Shown: positions 1 through 8,756, counted from the stretch's first letter. The stretch is 64,000 nucleotides of DNA from Harenicola maris (GCA_018524345.1 JADQAZ010000002.1:62001-126000); one strand, 5' to 3'. Made by a program: numbers and translations. Notes: generated from the sequence alone by a model not told the origin.

Positions 1-95
1 TGGGCGTTGACCAGAGCTTCACCAAGACAGAGGCCGACAGGATCATCACCGGCGCGGTAGAGATGTTCATGGCCCGCTATGGCGCCCGCGCCTAG
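1..95 (+). CDS. C-terminal end of an unidentified protein (partial)
   Basis: An open frame enters from the left edge (first full codon at 3) and ends at TAG 93-95, giving about 30 residues ending in MFMARYGARA. The amphipathic tail resembles the last helix of some TetR-family regulators, but this is too short to assign. It is co-oriented with nothing nearby and converges on the NYN gene seven bases downstream. Confidence 0.5.
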   Translation, partial: GVDQSFTKTEADRIITGAVEMFMARYGARA

Positions 96-101
96 GGCAA
101 C

Positions 102-830
102 CTAGTCCAAGCGCCGCAACAGCACCTGATTGCCCGGCCCGCGCCGCGTCTCGAAAATCTTGATCGCCTCCACGAGGGAGCTCAGCTTTGCGCGCCCGTA
201 GTTACGGGTGTCAAAGTCGGGCTGCGCCGCGACCAAGAGCTGCCCAAGCTGCCCCAGTGGATACCACTCGTCCTCCTGATCCATCCCCTCCATCGCCTTC
301 AGGATCAGATCCCGCGCGGTTTTCAGGGACTTGTCGTCCAACTCATGGGGTTTGCTGGCCTGCTCTGCCGTTGCACCGGCCTCGGGCGCGCGGATGTTCT
401 CGATATAGATGAACCGCTTACAGGCCGCCCGAAAGGCCTCGGGTGTTTTGCGCAAGCCCATGCCGTAGGCATCCAGCCCCTGCTCGCGCACGCGGCTGGC
501 AAGGCGGGTAAAGTCACTGTCCGAGCTGACCAGAACAAACCCGTCAAAACGGCCGGAATGCAACAGGTCCATCGCGTCGATCACAAGGGCAATATCGCTG
601 GCGTTCTTGCCCACCGTATTGGCCGGCTGGTGGAACGGAACAAGGCCCAGTTCGGCCTGCACAGCAGACCACCCCTTCATCTGGCTAGAGGAAAAGTCGC
701 CATAGCACCGCCGCACACTCGCCTCGCCGAACTTGGCGATTTCTTCAAAGATCGCCTTGGCGTCCTTGGGCGAGGTATTGTCGGCGTCGATCAGAACGGC
801 AAGCAGGGGTCGGTCGGTTTTCGTGGTCAC
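102..830 (-). CDS. NYN (PIN-like) domain protein with C-terminal OST-HTH/LOTUS-like domain
   Basis: 242 aa. Residues 9-145 look like the NYN/LabA-DUF88 fold of PIN-related RNases: IDADN at 14-18, a second acidic cluster D79/D85/D88 and the SSDSDF motif with D104 and D106 give the expected set of metal-binding acids. Residues about 165-240 resemble an OST-HTH/LOTUS RNA-binding module (PLGQLGQLL, YGRAKLSSLVEAI). From the family it is probably a metal-dependent endoribonuclease or RNA-binding protein in the cytoplasm; the target is unknown. The start is GTG, supported by GGAGG six bases upstream. It is a single-gene unit. Confidence 0.85.
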   Translation of the reverse strand: MTTKTDRPLLAVLIDADNTSPKDAKAIFEEIAKFGEASVRRCYGDFSSSQMKGWSAVQAELGLVPFHQPANTVGKNASDIALVIDAMDLLHSGRFDGFVLVSSDSDFTRLASRVREQGLDAYGMGLRKTPEAFRAACKRFIYIENIRAPEAGATAEQASKPHELDDKSLKTARDLILKAMEGMDQEDEWYPLGQLGQLLVAAQPDFDTRNYGRAKLSSLVEAIKIFETRRGPGNQVLLRRLD

Positions 831-1024
831 TTGGGCCTCCGGGCTATGGTGCGAAACAGGGGTCTTTCAAGGGCGGATTGCGGCGCAAACGCCCTGGCGA
901 CATGCAGGCCGCCCCTACGGCACCCATCGGGCATACTTTCATTTCCGCGACTTGCGGTTACTATGCCTGTCAAAAGCATGGCTTATGGCATGGGTAATGA
1001 CAACAGACGAGGGATAGTTAGGTG

Positions 1025-1333
1025 ATGAAACAAGCGATACTCTGGGTGGGCATCCTGACGCTTTGCGCCTGCGCGACCACGGTCGAGGAAGACGATCAAT
1101 TCACAACCCCCGAAGTCGATGACGGGCTGGAAGAGCGCGAACCCGACACCTGCGATTCAGAGGCCCTCGGCATCACCCTTGGCCAGAACAAATCCGTGGT
1201 CCCCGACCTCGGCCTGACCCGCCCCTACCGTGTGCTGGGGCGCGAGGATATCGCGACGCAGGAATACAATCCGGCGCGGGTCAACTTCTACACCAATGAC
1301 GACGGCATCATCCTGCGGGTCTCCTGCGGCTGA
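1025..1333 (+). CDS. Lipoprotein with peptidase inhibitor I78-like domain
   Basis: 102 aa from ATG 1025; a GTG three bases earlier is also possible. A short hydrophobic leader ends in LCAC, so Cys16 is a plausible lipidated cysteine. After an acidic linker the C-terminal half matches the I78 inhibitor pattern: a first Cys (TCDSEALG), a LGQNKS segment, RPYRVLGRED, then the YNPARVNFYTNDDGII block and the terminal VSCG, which would pair its Cys with the first. I78 proteins inhibit serine peptidases in the periplasm. Assignment rests on the C-terminal pattern alone; the mature protein is probably anchored in a membrane facing the periplasm. Confidence 0.7.
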   Translation: MKQAILWVGILTLCACATTVEEDDQFTTPEVDDGLEEREPDTCDSEALGITLGQNKSVVPDLGLTRPYRVLGREDIATQEYNPARVNFYTNDDGIILRVSCG

Positions 1334-1774
1334 TCACTTCGAAATGCGGTAGGTTTTGTGGCAGGCGGTGCAGCTGTCCAGCAGCGGCTTGAGCGTGGCG
1401 CTGATGCTGGCGGCGGAGGATGTATCAACCCCGGCAGCCGCCTTTTCCATGGCCTGAACCCCGGCGAGGAACCCCTCGCGGTCTGTCCAGACCTGCGGCG
1501 CCGCTTCGGAAGCATGGTCGCGCTCCTGCGCCGCAAAGAGCTCCGGCAAAGCCTCCGCCCGCGCCATAAGGGTCGCGACAGACTTCTCGGCAAAGGGTTT
1601 GCTGAACGGCCTTTTCTCGCTGGCCATTTGCCGCAGCCATTGCGAGGCAAGCGAGATATCCACCATGGCCTGCATCCGCGCCTTCACCGCCGGATTCGTA
1701 ACATCGTCATGGGCCATAAGGGGCGCACCGCCGACAATCACGGCGGCAAGGGCAAGGGCGATACATCGTTTCAT
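1334..1774 (-). CDS. Cytochrome c' (class II c-type cytochrome)
   Basis: 146 aa. A signal peptide (residues 1-21, LMA before HDD) is followed by a helical body and a C-terminal haem motif CTACH at 135-139, the position typical of cytochrome c' and related four-helix cytochromes. It is periplasmic with a single haem. Family members bind NO or act in electron transfer; nothing here settles which. The stop directly abuts the stop of the convergent I78 lipoprotein gene (1333/1334), leaving no intergenic terminator. Confidence 0.88.
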   Translation of the reverse strand: MKRCIALALAAVIVGGAPLMAHDDVTNPAVKARMQAMVDISLASQWLRQMASEKRPFSKPFAEKSVATLMARAEALPELFAAQERDHASEAAPQVWTDREGFLAGVQAMEKAAAGVDTSSAASISATLKPLLDSCTACHKTYRISK

Positions 1775-1864
1775 TCAATAAAGTCCCGCAAAAGAATGGG
1801 AACAGTCTAGCCACCCCACCGCCCCCCGACCAGACTCGACTTTGCAGCGCACATCCCTAAACTG

Positions 1865-1879
1865 GAACATTTAGTGAAC
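1865..1879 (+). promoter_or_regulatory. LexA (SOS) box upstream of imuB-like gene
   Basis: GAAC-ATTTAGT-GAAC fits exactly the alphaproteobacterial LexA direct repeat GAAC-N7-GAAC (reverse of GTTC-N7-GTTC). It ends 4 bases before the GTG and 13 bases before the ATG of the Y-family gene, so LexA bound here would block transcription initiation. There is no room for a ribosome binding site, suggesting a leaderless or very short-leader mRNA. Confidence 0.85.
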
Positions 1880-1892
1880 ATATGTGCCCACC

Positions 1893-3581
1893 ATGCCCAA
1901 CCGACGCATCCTGTCCATCTGGTTCCCCCGCCTTGCGGCGGAACGCCTGATCCGGCTTGAGCCCCTTCTGGACGAGGGGGCCTTTGCCGTGGTGCGCGAC
2001 AGCGGGCAGACGCAGGTGATAGGCGCGGTCAACGCCGCCGCCAGTGCCGCGGGCCTGCACCCCGGGCAATCCCTGCGCGACGCCCGCGCCCTCTGCGCCG
2101 AGCTGCGCACCCTCCTGTCCAACCCGCAGGCCGAGGAGGCCTTCCTTGAGGCTCTGGAACGATGGGCGGGCAAGTTCTCCCCATGGGTCGCGGCCACCCC
2201 GCCCGCTTCCCTGCTGGCCGATATCACCGGCTGCGCACATCTGTTCGGCGGAGAGGCGGGCCTGATGGCGCGCCTCGAAGCCGACTGCGACGATCTGGGC
2301 CTGACCGTGCAGGCCGGCATCGCCGACACCGTCGGCGCGGCATGGGCCCTCGCCCGCTACGCAGGCCAACCCGCCAGACCAGCGCGCAGCGGCGACGACA
2401 TCGATCAGGAGGCGCTCGCCACCCGCTCCCGCGCCGCCAAAAGGCGGCATTGGGAGCGCGGCGGCGCAGCGCCTCAGGCGGCGGCGAGCAGGGGGCGTGT
2501 GCCGCGCATTGCCCCGCCGGGGCAGATGCGACAGGCCCTCGCCCCCCTGCCCGCCGCCGCCCTGCGCCTGCCACAGCCCGTCACCGCGCAGCTGGCCCGT
2601 TTGGGCCTGCGCCGGATTGACGAACTGGTCGGCCAACCCCGCGCCACCCTTGCGCGGCGCTTTGGCAAGGAGCTCGTCCTGCGTCTGGATCAGGCCATGG
2701 GCACCGCGCCGGAGCCCCTCTCCCCCGCCCGCGCGCCAGAGGGGTTCTCCGTGCGCCTCACCCTGCCCGAGCCAATCGGCCTTATGGCCGATCTGGTGGC
2801 GGGGTTTGACCGTTTGCTGCCACCGCTTTGCGCCAAGCTGGCGGGCAAGGGGCGTGGCGCCCGCGGTCTACGCCTGCAGGCTTTGCGATGCGATCACACG
2901 ATGCAGGTGGTCACCGTCGGCCTCGCCCGCCCCTCTGCCACGCCGGACCGCCTGCGCCCCCTGATGGTGATGAAGCTGGAGGAGATCGACGCAGGCCCCG
3001 GCATCGACACCCTGCGCCTCGAAGCGTATCAGACAGAGCCCCTGCAGGAGCATCAGCACAAAAGCCAGCTGCCCGCCCCCGCCAAATCCGGCAGCACCCC
3101 GGCCCCGCCCGCCGCCCAATGCACCGATATGGATGACCTGATCGGGCGGATCGGGGCGCGTGTCGGACTGGAGCACATCACCCGCCTGCATCCCGGCGAA
3201 AGCCACATCCCCGAAAAGGCGGCACAGGTTCTGGCCGCCGCATGGTCAGCCCCCTCAACGCGGTGGCCCCGGCGCCCCGCCATCCCCCGCCCCTTGGTCC
3301 TGCACCCGCCCGAGATGGTCCGCGAGGCAGGCGGCGGGCGGGCAAGTGCAGAGGGGGCCCTGCCCCTGATGTTCCACTGGCGTCGCCGCCCCTACACCGT
3401 GGCAAGGGCCACAGGGCCCGAACGGATCGCCCCGGAATGGTGGCTGGACGAACCCGGCTGGCGCAATGGCACCCGCGATTACTGGCGCGTGACCACGCAG
3501 GAGGGGGCAGTGCTCTGGCTCTACTACGCCCATGGCGGCGCCCTTTCGGCGGGGTGGTTTTGTCAGGGGGCCTTTGCCTGA
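1893..3581 (+). CDS. imuB: ImuB-like DNA polymerase Y-family protein
   Basis: 562 aa from ATG 1893; GTG 1884 would add three residues. The Y-family fold is present, but the usual N-terminal catalytic aspartate region reads LSIWFPRLAAERL and the second acidic motif is replaced by PASLLADITGCAHLF. Both are hallmarks of ImuB, the catalytically dead adaptor that links the mutagenic polymerase DnaE2 to the beta clamp. Finger and little-finger regions follow to about residue 400, then a C-terminal extension. The LexA box just upstream indicates SOS induction. In most relatives imuA precedes and dnaE2 follows; neither is here, so partners must be encoded elsewhere or lost. Confidence 0.85.
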   Translation: MPNRRILSIWFPRLAAERLIRLEPLLDEGAFAVVRDSGQTQVIGAVNAAASAAGLHPGQSLRDARALCAELRTLLSNPQAEEAFLEALERWAGKFSPWVAATPPASLLADITGCAHLFGGEAGLMARLEADCDDLGLTVQAGIADTVGAAWALARYAGQPARPARSGDDIDQEALATRSRAAKRRHWERGGAAPQAAASRGRVPRIAPPGQMRQALAPLPAAALRLPQPVTAQLARLGLRRIDELVGQPRATLARRFGKELVLRLDQAMGTAPEPLSPARAPEGFSVRLTLPEPIGLMADLVAGFDRLLPPLCAKLAGKGRGARGLRLQALRCDHTMQVVTVGLARPSATPDRLRPLMVMKLEEIDAGPGIDTLRLEAYQTEPLQEHQHKSQLPAPAKSGSTPAPPAAQCTDMDDLIGRIGARVGLEHITRLHPGESHIPEKAAQVLAAAWSAPSTRWPRRPAIPRPLVLHPPEMVREAGGGRASAEGALPLMFHWRRRPYTVARATGPERIAPEWWLDEPGWRNGTRDYWRVTTQEGAVLWLYYAHGGALSAGWFCQGAFA

Positions 3582-3666
3582 ACCCGGGCGAAATCGCGGC
3601 TGTTAACCAAACATATAGAGTTTTCCGCAAATCTTATGGAGAACCCATCCTCTCAAAGGCCCTGCC

Positions 3667-4338
3667 ATGCCCTCAACCTCCGCCTACAAGGCCCCCGCCC
3701 ATAGACCCACCCAAGCGCCCACCCTGCAGGGAATGATCCTGTCAGGGATCAAACCACAACTTGAACAAGGCAACGAAAGGCTCGTTCAGCGAATGCACCG
3801 CGTGTTGGACAGGGCCCGCGCAATCGTCCGGCAAGACAACCGCAACATCCCCGCCCTGCGGCGCTGCGCCGCCGATCTGGCTGTCCTGCGCAAGGAACTG
3901 CAGCAGGCCCGCCTTGGCGAAGGGGCGACCTTTGCAGAAGCGACACAGCGTATCAAAGCGTGGTTCGGCCCCTATGAAGCCAGAGTGCAAAGTGCGCAGG
4001 AATACCTCGCGGGCATGCTGGCCAATCTCGAAATGGAGCAAACGTCGGACACCAAGGAAATGCCGCGACAACCGGCACTGCCCGCACTTACCGAAAGCGG
4101 CAGAGATCCCTCATCAGCCGACAACACCACCTCTGACCAGCACTCCCAAGCGGAAATCACCGCCGTCGACCGCGACACGGTCGATCTGGAGGCTTTGCGC
4201 CCCTACCTGACGGATTATTCCCTTTTGATCGCCGCAAAGCGGCACCTTGCAGAAAAGGGCCCCGGCACCCTGAAGGGTGCGGAATACGGGCTTAAGGTTC
4301 TGCAAGAGCCTCCGGCGGATCAGAAGGTTTTGAGGTAG
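3667..4338 (+). CDS. Hypothetical protein, helical, function unknown
   Basis: 223 aa. Residues about 25-125 are strongly helical and charged (for example QLEQGNERLVQRMHRVLDRARAIVRQDNRN), followed by a polar low-complexity stretch (about 130-175) and a C-terminal helical segment. There is no signal peptide or membrane segment and no family I recognise. The gene sits 85 bases after imuB on the same strand but has its own AT-richer upstream region. Its last 19 bases overlap the convergent M42 peptidase gene. Confidence 0.65.
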   Translation: MPSTSAYKAPAHRPTQAPTLQGMILSGIKPQLEQGNERLVQRMHRVLDRARAIVRQDNRNIPALRRCAADLAVLRKELQQARLGEGATFAEATQRIKAWFGPYEARVQSAQEYLAGMLANLEMEQTSDTKEMPRQPALPALTESGRDPSSADNTTSDQHSQAEITAVDRDTVDLEALRPYLTDYSLLIAAKRHLAEKGPGTLKGAEYGLKVLQEPPADQKVLR

Positions 4339-5357
4339 GCCGTCAGAATATCACGCGCCGCTTCCAGATCGGATTTGTGGATCATCTCCGTCACCGTGTG
4401 GATATAGCGTGTGCCAACGACAATGCCGACAGCCCGTGCACCCGCGGCCGCTTGCTGCGCCGCTGCACCATCCTGCCCGCCCGCGCGCAGCATCGTGCGC
4501 TGGAAGGGGATTTCGAGCTTGGTCGCCAAGGCGTCGATCTCTGCCACCAAGCCTTTATCGGCGATAAAGCTGCTGTCGCGCACATGCAGACCAAAGCCCT
4601 CGCCCTGCTTGGTGGTTCTGTCCTGCTCCGGCACGCCGGGCGTGTCGCAGGCCAGCGTTGTGTCGATACCGATGCCGATATCGGGGCGCACGGCGAAGCT
4701 TGCGGTGCGAGCACCGCGCAGACCGACCTCTTCCTGCGTGGTAAAGACCACATGGATTTCGCAGCCGGTTTTTTCCTGCCCCAGCCCGCGAATAGCCTCG
4801 ATCCCGAGCCAGCAGGCGATGCGGTTGTCCAGCGCTTTGGACACCACCTTGTCCCCCATCTCGAGAAAGGGTTCGTCCATCACGACCATATCGCCGACCT
4901 TCACGGCCTTTTTCACGGCGGCGCCGTCCATCCCAAGATCAACGTAGAAATCCGTGACCAAGGGCACCTTCTTGCGCTCCTCTGGACCGGAAATATGGAT
5001 CGGGCGACCCGCAGGGTTCATCACCCCTTTCAGATCGCCGCCCTCGGCGCAGACCATAACACGGCGAGAGAAGAGGTTGCGCGGATCGAAACCGCCAACG
5101 GGTTGCAGGTAAACAAAGCCCTTGTCGGAGATATGGCTTACCAGAAAGCCGATCTCGTCCATGTGGCACAAAAGCATGACTTTTTGCGGTGCCTCGCCCT
5201 TGCCCGCATCGCGGCGGCACAAAAGTGATCCCATGGGATCGACCACGACCTCGTCAAACAGCCCCTCGATCTCGCTTTTGATCAGGTCGCGCACGCGATC
5301 CTCGTTCCCCGGAACACCGGGGGTTTCGCAAAGGGCCTTGAGAAGATCGATATTCAT
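4320..5357 (-). CDS. M42 family metallopeptidase (aminopeptidase)
   Basis: 345 aa; the start MNIDLLKALCETPG was chosen over an upstream frame extension because it begins the conserved family N-terminus. Co-catalytic metal ligands expected for M42 are visible: H65 and D67 (CHMDEIG), D177 (ALDNRI), E209/E210 (TQEEVG), D232 (IGIDTT) and H320 (RYIHT). M42 enzymes are cytosolic, oligomeric aminopeptidases with Zn or Co in the active site, trimming small peptides. Monocistronic; its promoter region holds unusual hairpins (5449-5533). Confidence 0.9.
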   Translation of the reverse strand: MNIDLLKALCETPGVPGNEDRVRDLIKSEIEGLFDEVVVDPMGSLLCRRDAGKGEAPQKVMLLCHMDEIGFLVSHISDKGFVYLQPVGGFDPRNLFSRRVMVCAEGGDLKGVMNPAGRPIHISGPEERKKVPLVTDFYVDLGMDGAAVKKAVKVGDMVVMDEPFLEMGDKVVSKALDNRIACWLGIEAIRGLGQEKTGCEIHVVFTTQEEVGLRGARTASFAVRPDIGIGIDTTLACDTPGVPEQDRTTKQGEGFGLHVRDSSFIADKGLVAEIDALATKLEIPFQRTMLRAGGQDGAAAQQAAAGARAVGIVVGTRYIHTVTEMIHKSDLEAARDILTAYLKTF

Positions 5358-5408
5358 GTCGGTTCCATTCGTTGTTTGGATGAAACTGACACGAGGGCGC
5401 GGCGGCAT

Positions 5409-5678
5409 GCAAGGCGAAGTGGCGCAGACATTCGGCCAAAAGAAAGCCCCCGAGCCACGGTGGGCTGGGGGGCTATTTTAATGCAGCCCCGACACGGCGG
5501 GCTGGGTGGGGGCTATAAATCCGCCGTGTCGGGTAAGAGCCGAAGCTCTCTGCATTGACTTTGGTATCAAGGACAACCGCGGCACTGGTTGGAAGCTTCG
5601 AAGGTCAAGCTGCGGTCATTTAGGGGCAAAACTGTGGCTGCGCTTGATTTGCCCGCGGATTGACGCCAATCTGGCCCT
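5409..5678. other. Divergent intergenic region with two hairpins
   Basis: No gene seen between the M42 peptidase and the DUF2794 gene. An imperfect hairpin (about 5449-5475, AGCCCCC..GGGGGGCT) followed by ATTTTA precedes a perfect 13-bp stem (5488-5500 with 5521-5533, 20-base loop). The two share the sequence GGGCTGGG. A -35-like TTGACT lies at 5555. The function of the hairpins is unknown. Confidence 0.5.
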
Positions 5679-6014
5679 ATGAACCAGCAAAATCCCGGTC
5701 CGTTTCGCCCGCCGCAGCAGGTTGCCTTTCATCGCACGGAACTGAGCATCATCCTTGGGCTCTATGGCCGAATGGTTGCTGCGGGGGAGTGGCGCGACTA
5801 TGGTATTTCATCCCTGCGCGAAGTGGCTGTGTTTTCCGTTTTTCGCCGCACGGCCGAAAACCCGTTGTACCGCATTGAAAAGCGCCCCAGCCTGCGGGCA
5901 AAGCAGGGGATGTATTCTGTTATCGGCATGGACGGGCAGATTTTGAAGCGCGGCCATGAGTTAAAGACCGTGCTGCGGGTGCTTGAGCGGAAATTGATCC
6001 GTTCCGTGGGCTAA
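5679..6014 (+). CDS. DUF2794 domain-containing protein
   Basis: 111 aa, matching in length and pattern the short DUF2794 family restricted largely to alphaproteobacteria: FRPPQQVAFHRTELSIILGLYGRMVAAGEWRDYGI, then FRRTAENPLYRIEKRPSLRAKQGMYSVI and a basic C-terminus LRVLERKLIRSVG. It is soluble with no signal peptide. The function is not known; the basic, compact nature would suit nucleic-acid or ribosome association, which is only a guess. Confidence 0.85.
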   Translation: MNQQNPGPFRPPQQVAFHRTELSIILGLYGRMVAAGEWRDYGISSLREVAVFSVFRRTAENPLYRIEKRPSLRAKQGMYSVIGMDGQILKRGHELKTVLRVLERKLIRSVG

Positions 6015-6024
6015 GAGGTCGCGA

Positions 6025-6071
6025 CAGGGGGCCAGCCCCCTGACCCCCGGGATATTTTTACCAATAAGAAG
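6025..6071 (+). repeat. Intergenic repeat element, copy 1
   Basis: A small hairpin (CAGGGGG..CCCCCTG, 6025-6042) is followed by ACCCCCGGGATATTT, TT, ACCAATAAGAAG. The second half recurs in reverse orientation at 51485-51513 with 27 of 29 positions the same. It lies between the 3' ends of two convergent genes, so it may double as a terminator. Confidence 0.75.
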
Positions 6072-6091
6072 CCGCAGGTTGGTTTGAGGCT

Positions 6092-6922
6092 TTAGCGAGA
6101 GAGGCGTTTGTGGGCCGTGACAGGGCCATCGCCCTGAGCCTCGATCCGCAGGCGGGCATTGCGGATGGGTTCATAGGCCACCGCCATGTGGTGGGCATTG
6201 GCGTGGATGATCGTATCCGCGTCCACGACCCAAGCGACATGGCCCTTCCAGAACATCAGATCGCCGCGTTCGGGGGCCGTGTCATCGGGCAGGGCCGTTC
6301 CGAGGGCCGCCTGTTGCAAATCGCTATCCGCCGGGCAGGGAATGGCGCAGGCGTGGCAGGCGATCTGCACGAGGCCGGAGCAATCGATACCCGTCGCGGA
6401 GTTCCCGCCCCAAAGATAGGGCGTTCCGAAGAAAAGCTGTGCCACGGTGACGGGGTCGGCAAAGGGCGAGGCAATCGGGCGGAGGTGTGTGCGGGGGATA
6501 AAGCCCTGCGGGGTTTCGCTAAACCGTCCTGTGTCAGCGATGACGCGGACCTGCGAGCCGAAAGACAGGCTGGCGCGTTCCTTGGTTTTGAAATCGGGCG
6601 CGGGATAGAGGTGGCTGGCGGGGGCCGAGACCTGATAGTTGGGCAAGTCGTCCGGCCCGAGCGCGCCCATGGGCACATAGCCGACATAGGCATCGGCAGG
6701 GTTCTGGACAAAGGCCCAACCGTCGCGCTCTTCCAGCACATGCAGCAGCGTGCCCCAGAGTAATTGCCGATCGCGCGGGCCCGAGGGGCGCGCGCATAGG
6801 TCAACCACGGGGATGGAGACGCGGCGGGGCACGGGTGTGACGAAGGCATCGGCCTCTACCAAGCCGCGCAGAGCCTCGGGCGCAACGCGGCCATTGCTGG
6901 GGTTCAGGCGGCGATCTGGCAC
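6092..6922 (-). CDS. NlpC/P60 (C40) cysteine peptidase with SH3-like domain
   Basis: 276 aa. SH3-like segments span about 30-150 (VSIPVVDLCARPS, YVGYVPMGAL, ASHLYPAPD). The C40 catalytic domain follows with WGGNSATGIDCSGLVQ (C181), GHVAWV (H228) and H240 as third catalytic residue. Such enzymes cleave gamma-D-Glu-diaminopimelate or related bonds in murein peptides. No signal peptide is apparent, so it may recycle murein peptides in the cytoplasm. The GTG start follows the stop of the leucyl aminopeptidase gene by one base, so the two are translationally coupled. Confidence 0.9.
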   Translation of the reverse strand: MPDRRLNPSNGRVAPEALRGLVEADAFVTPVPRRVSIPVVDLCARPSGPRDRQLLWGTLLHVLEERDGWAFVQNPADAYVGYVPMGALGPDDLPNYQVSAPASHLYPAPDFKTKERASLSFGSQVRVIADTGRFSETPQGFIPRTHLRPIASPFADPVTVAQLFFGTPYLWGGNSATGIDCSGLVQIACHACAIPCPADSDLQQAALGTALPDDTAPERGDLMFWKGHVAWVVDADTIIHANAHHMAVAYEPIRNARLRIEAQGDGPVTAHKRLSR

Positions 6923-6923
6923 G

Positions 6924-8306
6924 TTACAGGAGCCCCAGGCGCGCAGGAAGGGCCGCCAAAAGCGCGCGCGCGCCCTGCCCTGAACCGCCCTTTGGCCGAC
7001 CGGGAGCGGGGCTCGGTTGCCAGCCGTAGATATCGAAATGGGTGTAGCTCTCTGTTTCGGTCACGAAACGGCGCAGGAAGAGGGCGGCGGTGATCGAGCC
7101 CGCAAAGCCCCCTTTGGGCGCATTGTCGAGGTCGGCGATGCCCGGTTCGATCATGCTCTCGTAAGGCTCCCAAAAGGGCATGCGCCATGTCGGATCCGCC
7201 GCTGTCGCGCCCATTGCGATACCGGAGGCGAGCCCCTCATCCGTCGAGTAGAAGGGGGCAAGATCCGGCCCGACGGCAACGCGTGCGGCGCCGGTGAGCG
7301 TCGCCATGGAGATGATACATTCAGGCGATTCTTCGTCGGCCAAGGCGAGGGCATCGGCCAGAACGAGGCGCCCTTCGGCGTCGGTATTGTTGATCTCGAC
7401 CGTCAGGCCCTTGCGCGAGGGCAGGATGTCTTGCGGGCGGAAGGAATTGGCGGAGACGCTGTTTTCCACCGCAGGCACCAGAACCCGCAGGCGCACAGGC
7501 CAGCCGAGCGCCATGATCATATGCGCCAGCCCCAAAACCGTCGCCGCGCCGCCCATATCCTTTTTCATCAGGCCCATTGAGACACCGGGTTTCAGGTTCA
7601 ATCCGCCAGTATCAAAGCACACGCCCTTGCCCACGAGGGTCAGCTGTGGCCCCGCGTCGCCCCACCGCATGTCGATCAGGCGCGGCGCATCGGCGGAGGC
7701 GCGACCAACGGCGTGGATCATGGGAAAGTTGTTGTCGAGCAGCGCCTGCCCCTCTGTCACCTCAATTGCCGCGCCGTGTTTTGCGGCCAAATCGCGGGCA
7801 GCAACCTCAAGCTGCGAGGGGCCCATATCGGAGGCGGGGGTGTTGATCAGGTCGCGGGTCAGGAATTCCCCTGCGACCATGGCCTCCACCCGCTTGGCGT
7901 CGATCCCCTCCGGCGCGATCAGCTCGGCGCGAGGGGAGGATTGCTTGGCGTAGCGGTCAAATCGATAGCTGCCCAAGAGCCAGCCCAAGGCGAATTCCTC
8001 AACCTCATCGGCGGGTACGCCGCCGCTGAGGGTATAGGTTCCCGGCGCAAGGCTGGCGGAGAGTTTTCCGCCATGAAACCGCCCGCGGGCGCGTTTTGCC
8101 ACCGTGCCATAGCCCGCCAGAGCGCAGGCGATACCGTCATCAGAGGGCACCATGAGAACCGTGCCCAAGGCGCCGGAAAACCCGTTGACCTTCGCCCATG
8201 ATGCCACAGCACCGCCAAGGGCGGCCAATTGCTCCTCCGCCCCGTCGGAATGGATCACGTGAAGGGGGATAGCCCCCGATTGATTGGACGCGAAAGTCGT
8301 GGACAT
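6924..8306 (-). CDS. Leucyl aminopeptidase family protein (M17)
   Basis: 460 aa from the ATG at 8306, chosen because GGAG lies six bases upstream. M17 features: GKGVCFDTGGLNLK (K227, D232), MKKDMGGA (D250) and the signature NTDAEGRL (307-314), carrying the two-metal and bicarbonate-binding residues. It is a cytosolic hexameric aminopeptidase. It lies directly upstream of the NlpC/P60 gene in the same operon, a common alphaproteobacterial pair: together they could break murein-derived or other peptides to amino acids. Confidence 0.92.
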   Translation of the reverse strand: MSTTFASNQSGAIPLHVIHSDGAEEQLAALGGAVASWAKVNGFSGALGTVLMVPSDDGIACALAGYGTVAKRARGRFHGGKLSASLAPGTYTLSGGVPADEVEEFALGWLLGSYRFDRYAKQSSPRAELIAPEGIDAKRVEAMVAGEFLTRDLINTPASDMGPSQLEVAARDLAAKHGAAIEVTEGQALLDNNFPMIHAVGRASADAPRLIDMRWGDAGPQLTLVGKGVCFDTGGLNLKPGVSMGLMKKDMGGAATVLGLAHMIMALGWPVRLRVLVPAVENSVSANSFRPQDILPSRKGLTVEINNTDAEGRLVLADALALADEESPECIISMATLTGAARVAVGPDLAPFYSTDEGLASGIAMGATAADPTWRMPFWEPYESMIEPGIADLDNAPKGGFAGSITAALFLRRFVTETESYTHFDIYGWQPSPAPGRPKGGSGQGARALLAALPARLGLL

Positions 8307-8378
8307 TGGATGCTCCGGCATTGATTTTCCCACAGCCTAAAGGCTGCGCCTGCCAGTGCAACCACGATCGCAAAACCG

Positions 8379-8756
8379 TCAGGCCAGATCGGTAAAGTCC
8401 CAGATATCCAGCAAGGAGCGATCCCCGACGCGCTGCAACCGTGCAAGGGTGGCTGCCAAGGCCGCCGCCTCGCGCCGGCCCGCACATTCCACAACGCTTT
8501 CTGCAACGCGCGCGAGGCCAAGCATACCGACCTTTTCGGCCAGGGGGATGACCGCGCGGGCCTCCGCCAGGATGTAGTCCGCATCAAGGCCGCTTCGCCG
8601 CGGGGATAGATTGGCCAGACAGGTGGCCAGATCAACGAGCACCTGACAGATCATTTCCTCTGCCCTCAGAACACCCATCTGACAGCTCAGAAGGCGCAAA
8701 CATGCCTCATCCATGTTCGGGCCTTCCCGAAATTCGAGTTCTTTATGGACGTTCAC
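8379..8756 (-). CDS. Hypothetical small helical protein
   Basis: 125 aa from a GTG at 8756 that has GGAGG five bases upstream; ATG 8714 (after GGGAAGG) and ATG 8768 are alternatives. The sequence is almost wholly helical (MDEACLRLLSCQMGVLRAEEMICQVLVDLATCLANL, then repeated Ala/Leu/Glu helices) with several cysteines and no membrane segment. I do not recognise the family. The helical bundle character recalls small phosphotransfer or regulatory subunits, but no HPt histidine motif is present. Divergent from the carbonic anhydrase gene. Confidence 0.65.
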   Translation of the reverse strand: MNVHKELEFREGPNMDEACLRLLSCQMGVLRAEEMICQVLVDLATCLANLSPRRSGLDADYILAEARAVIPLAEKVGMLGLARVAESVVECAGRREAAALAATLARLQRVGDRSLLDIWDFTDLA

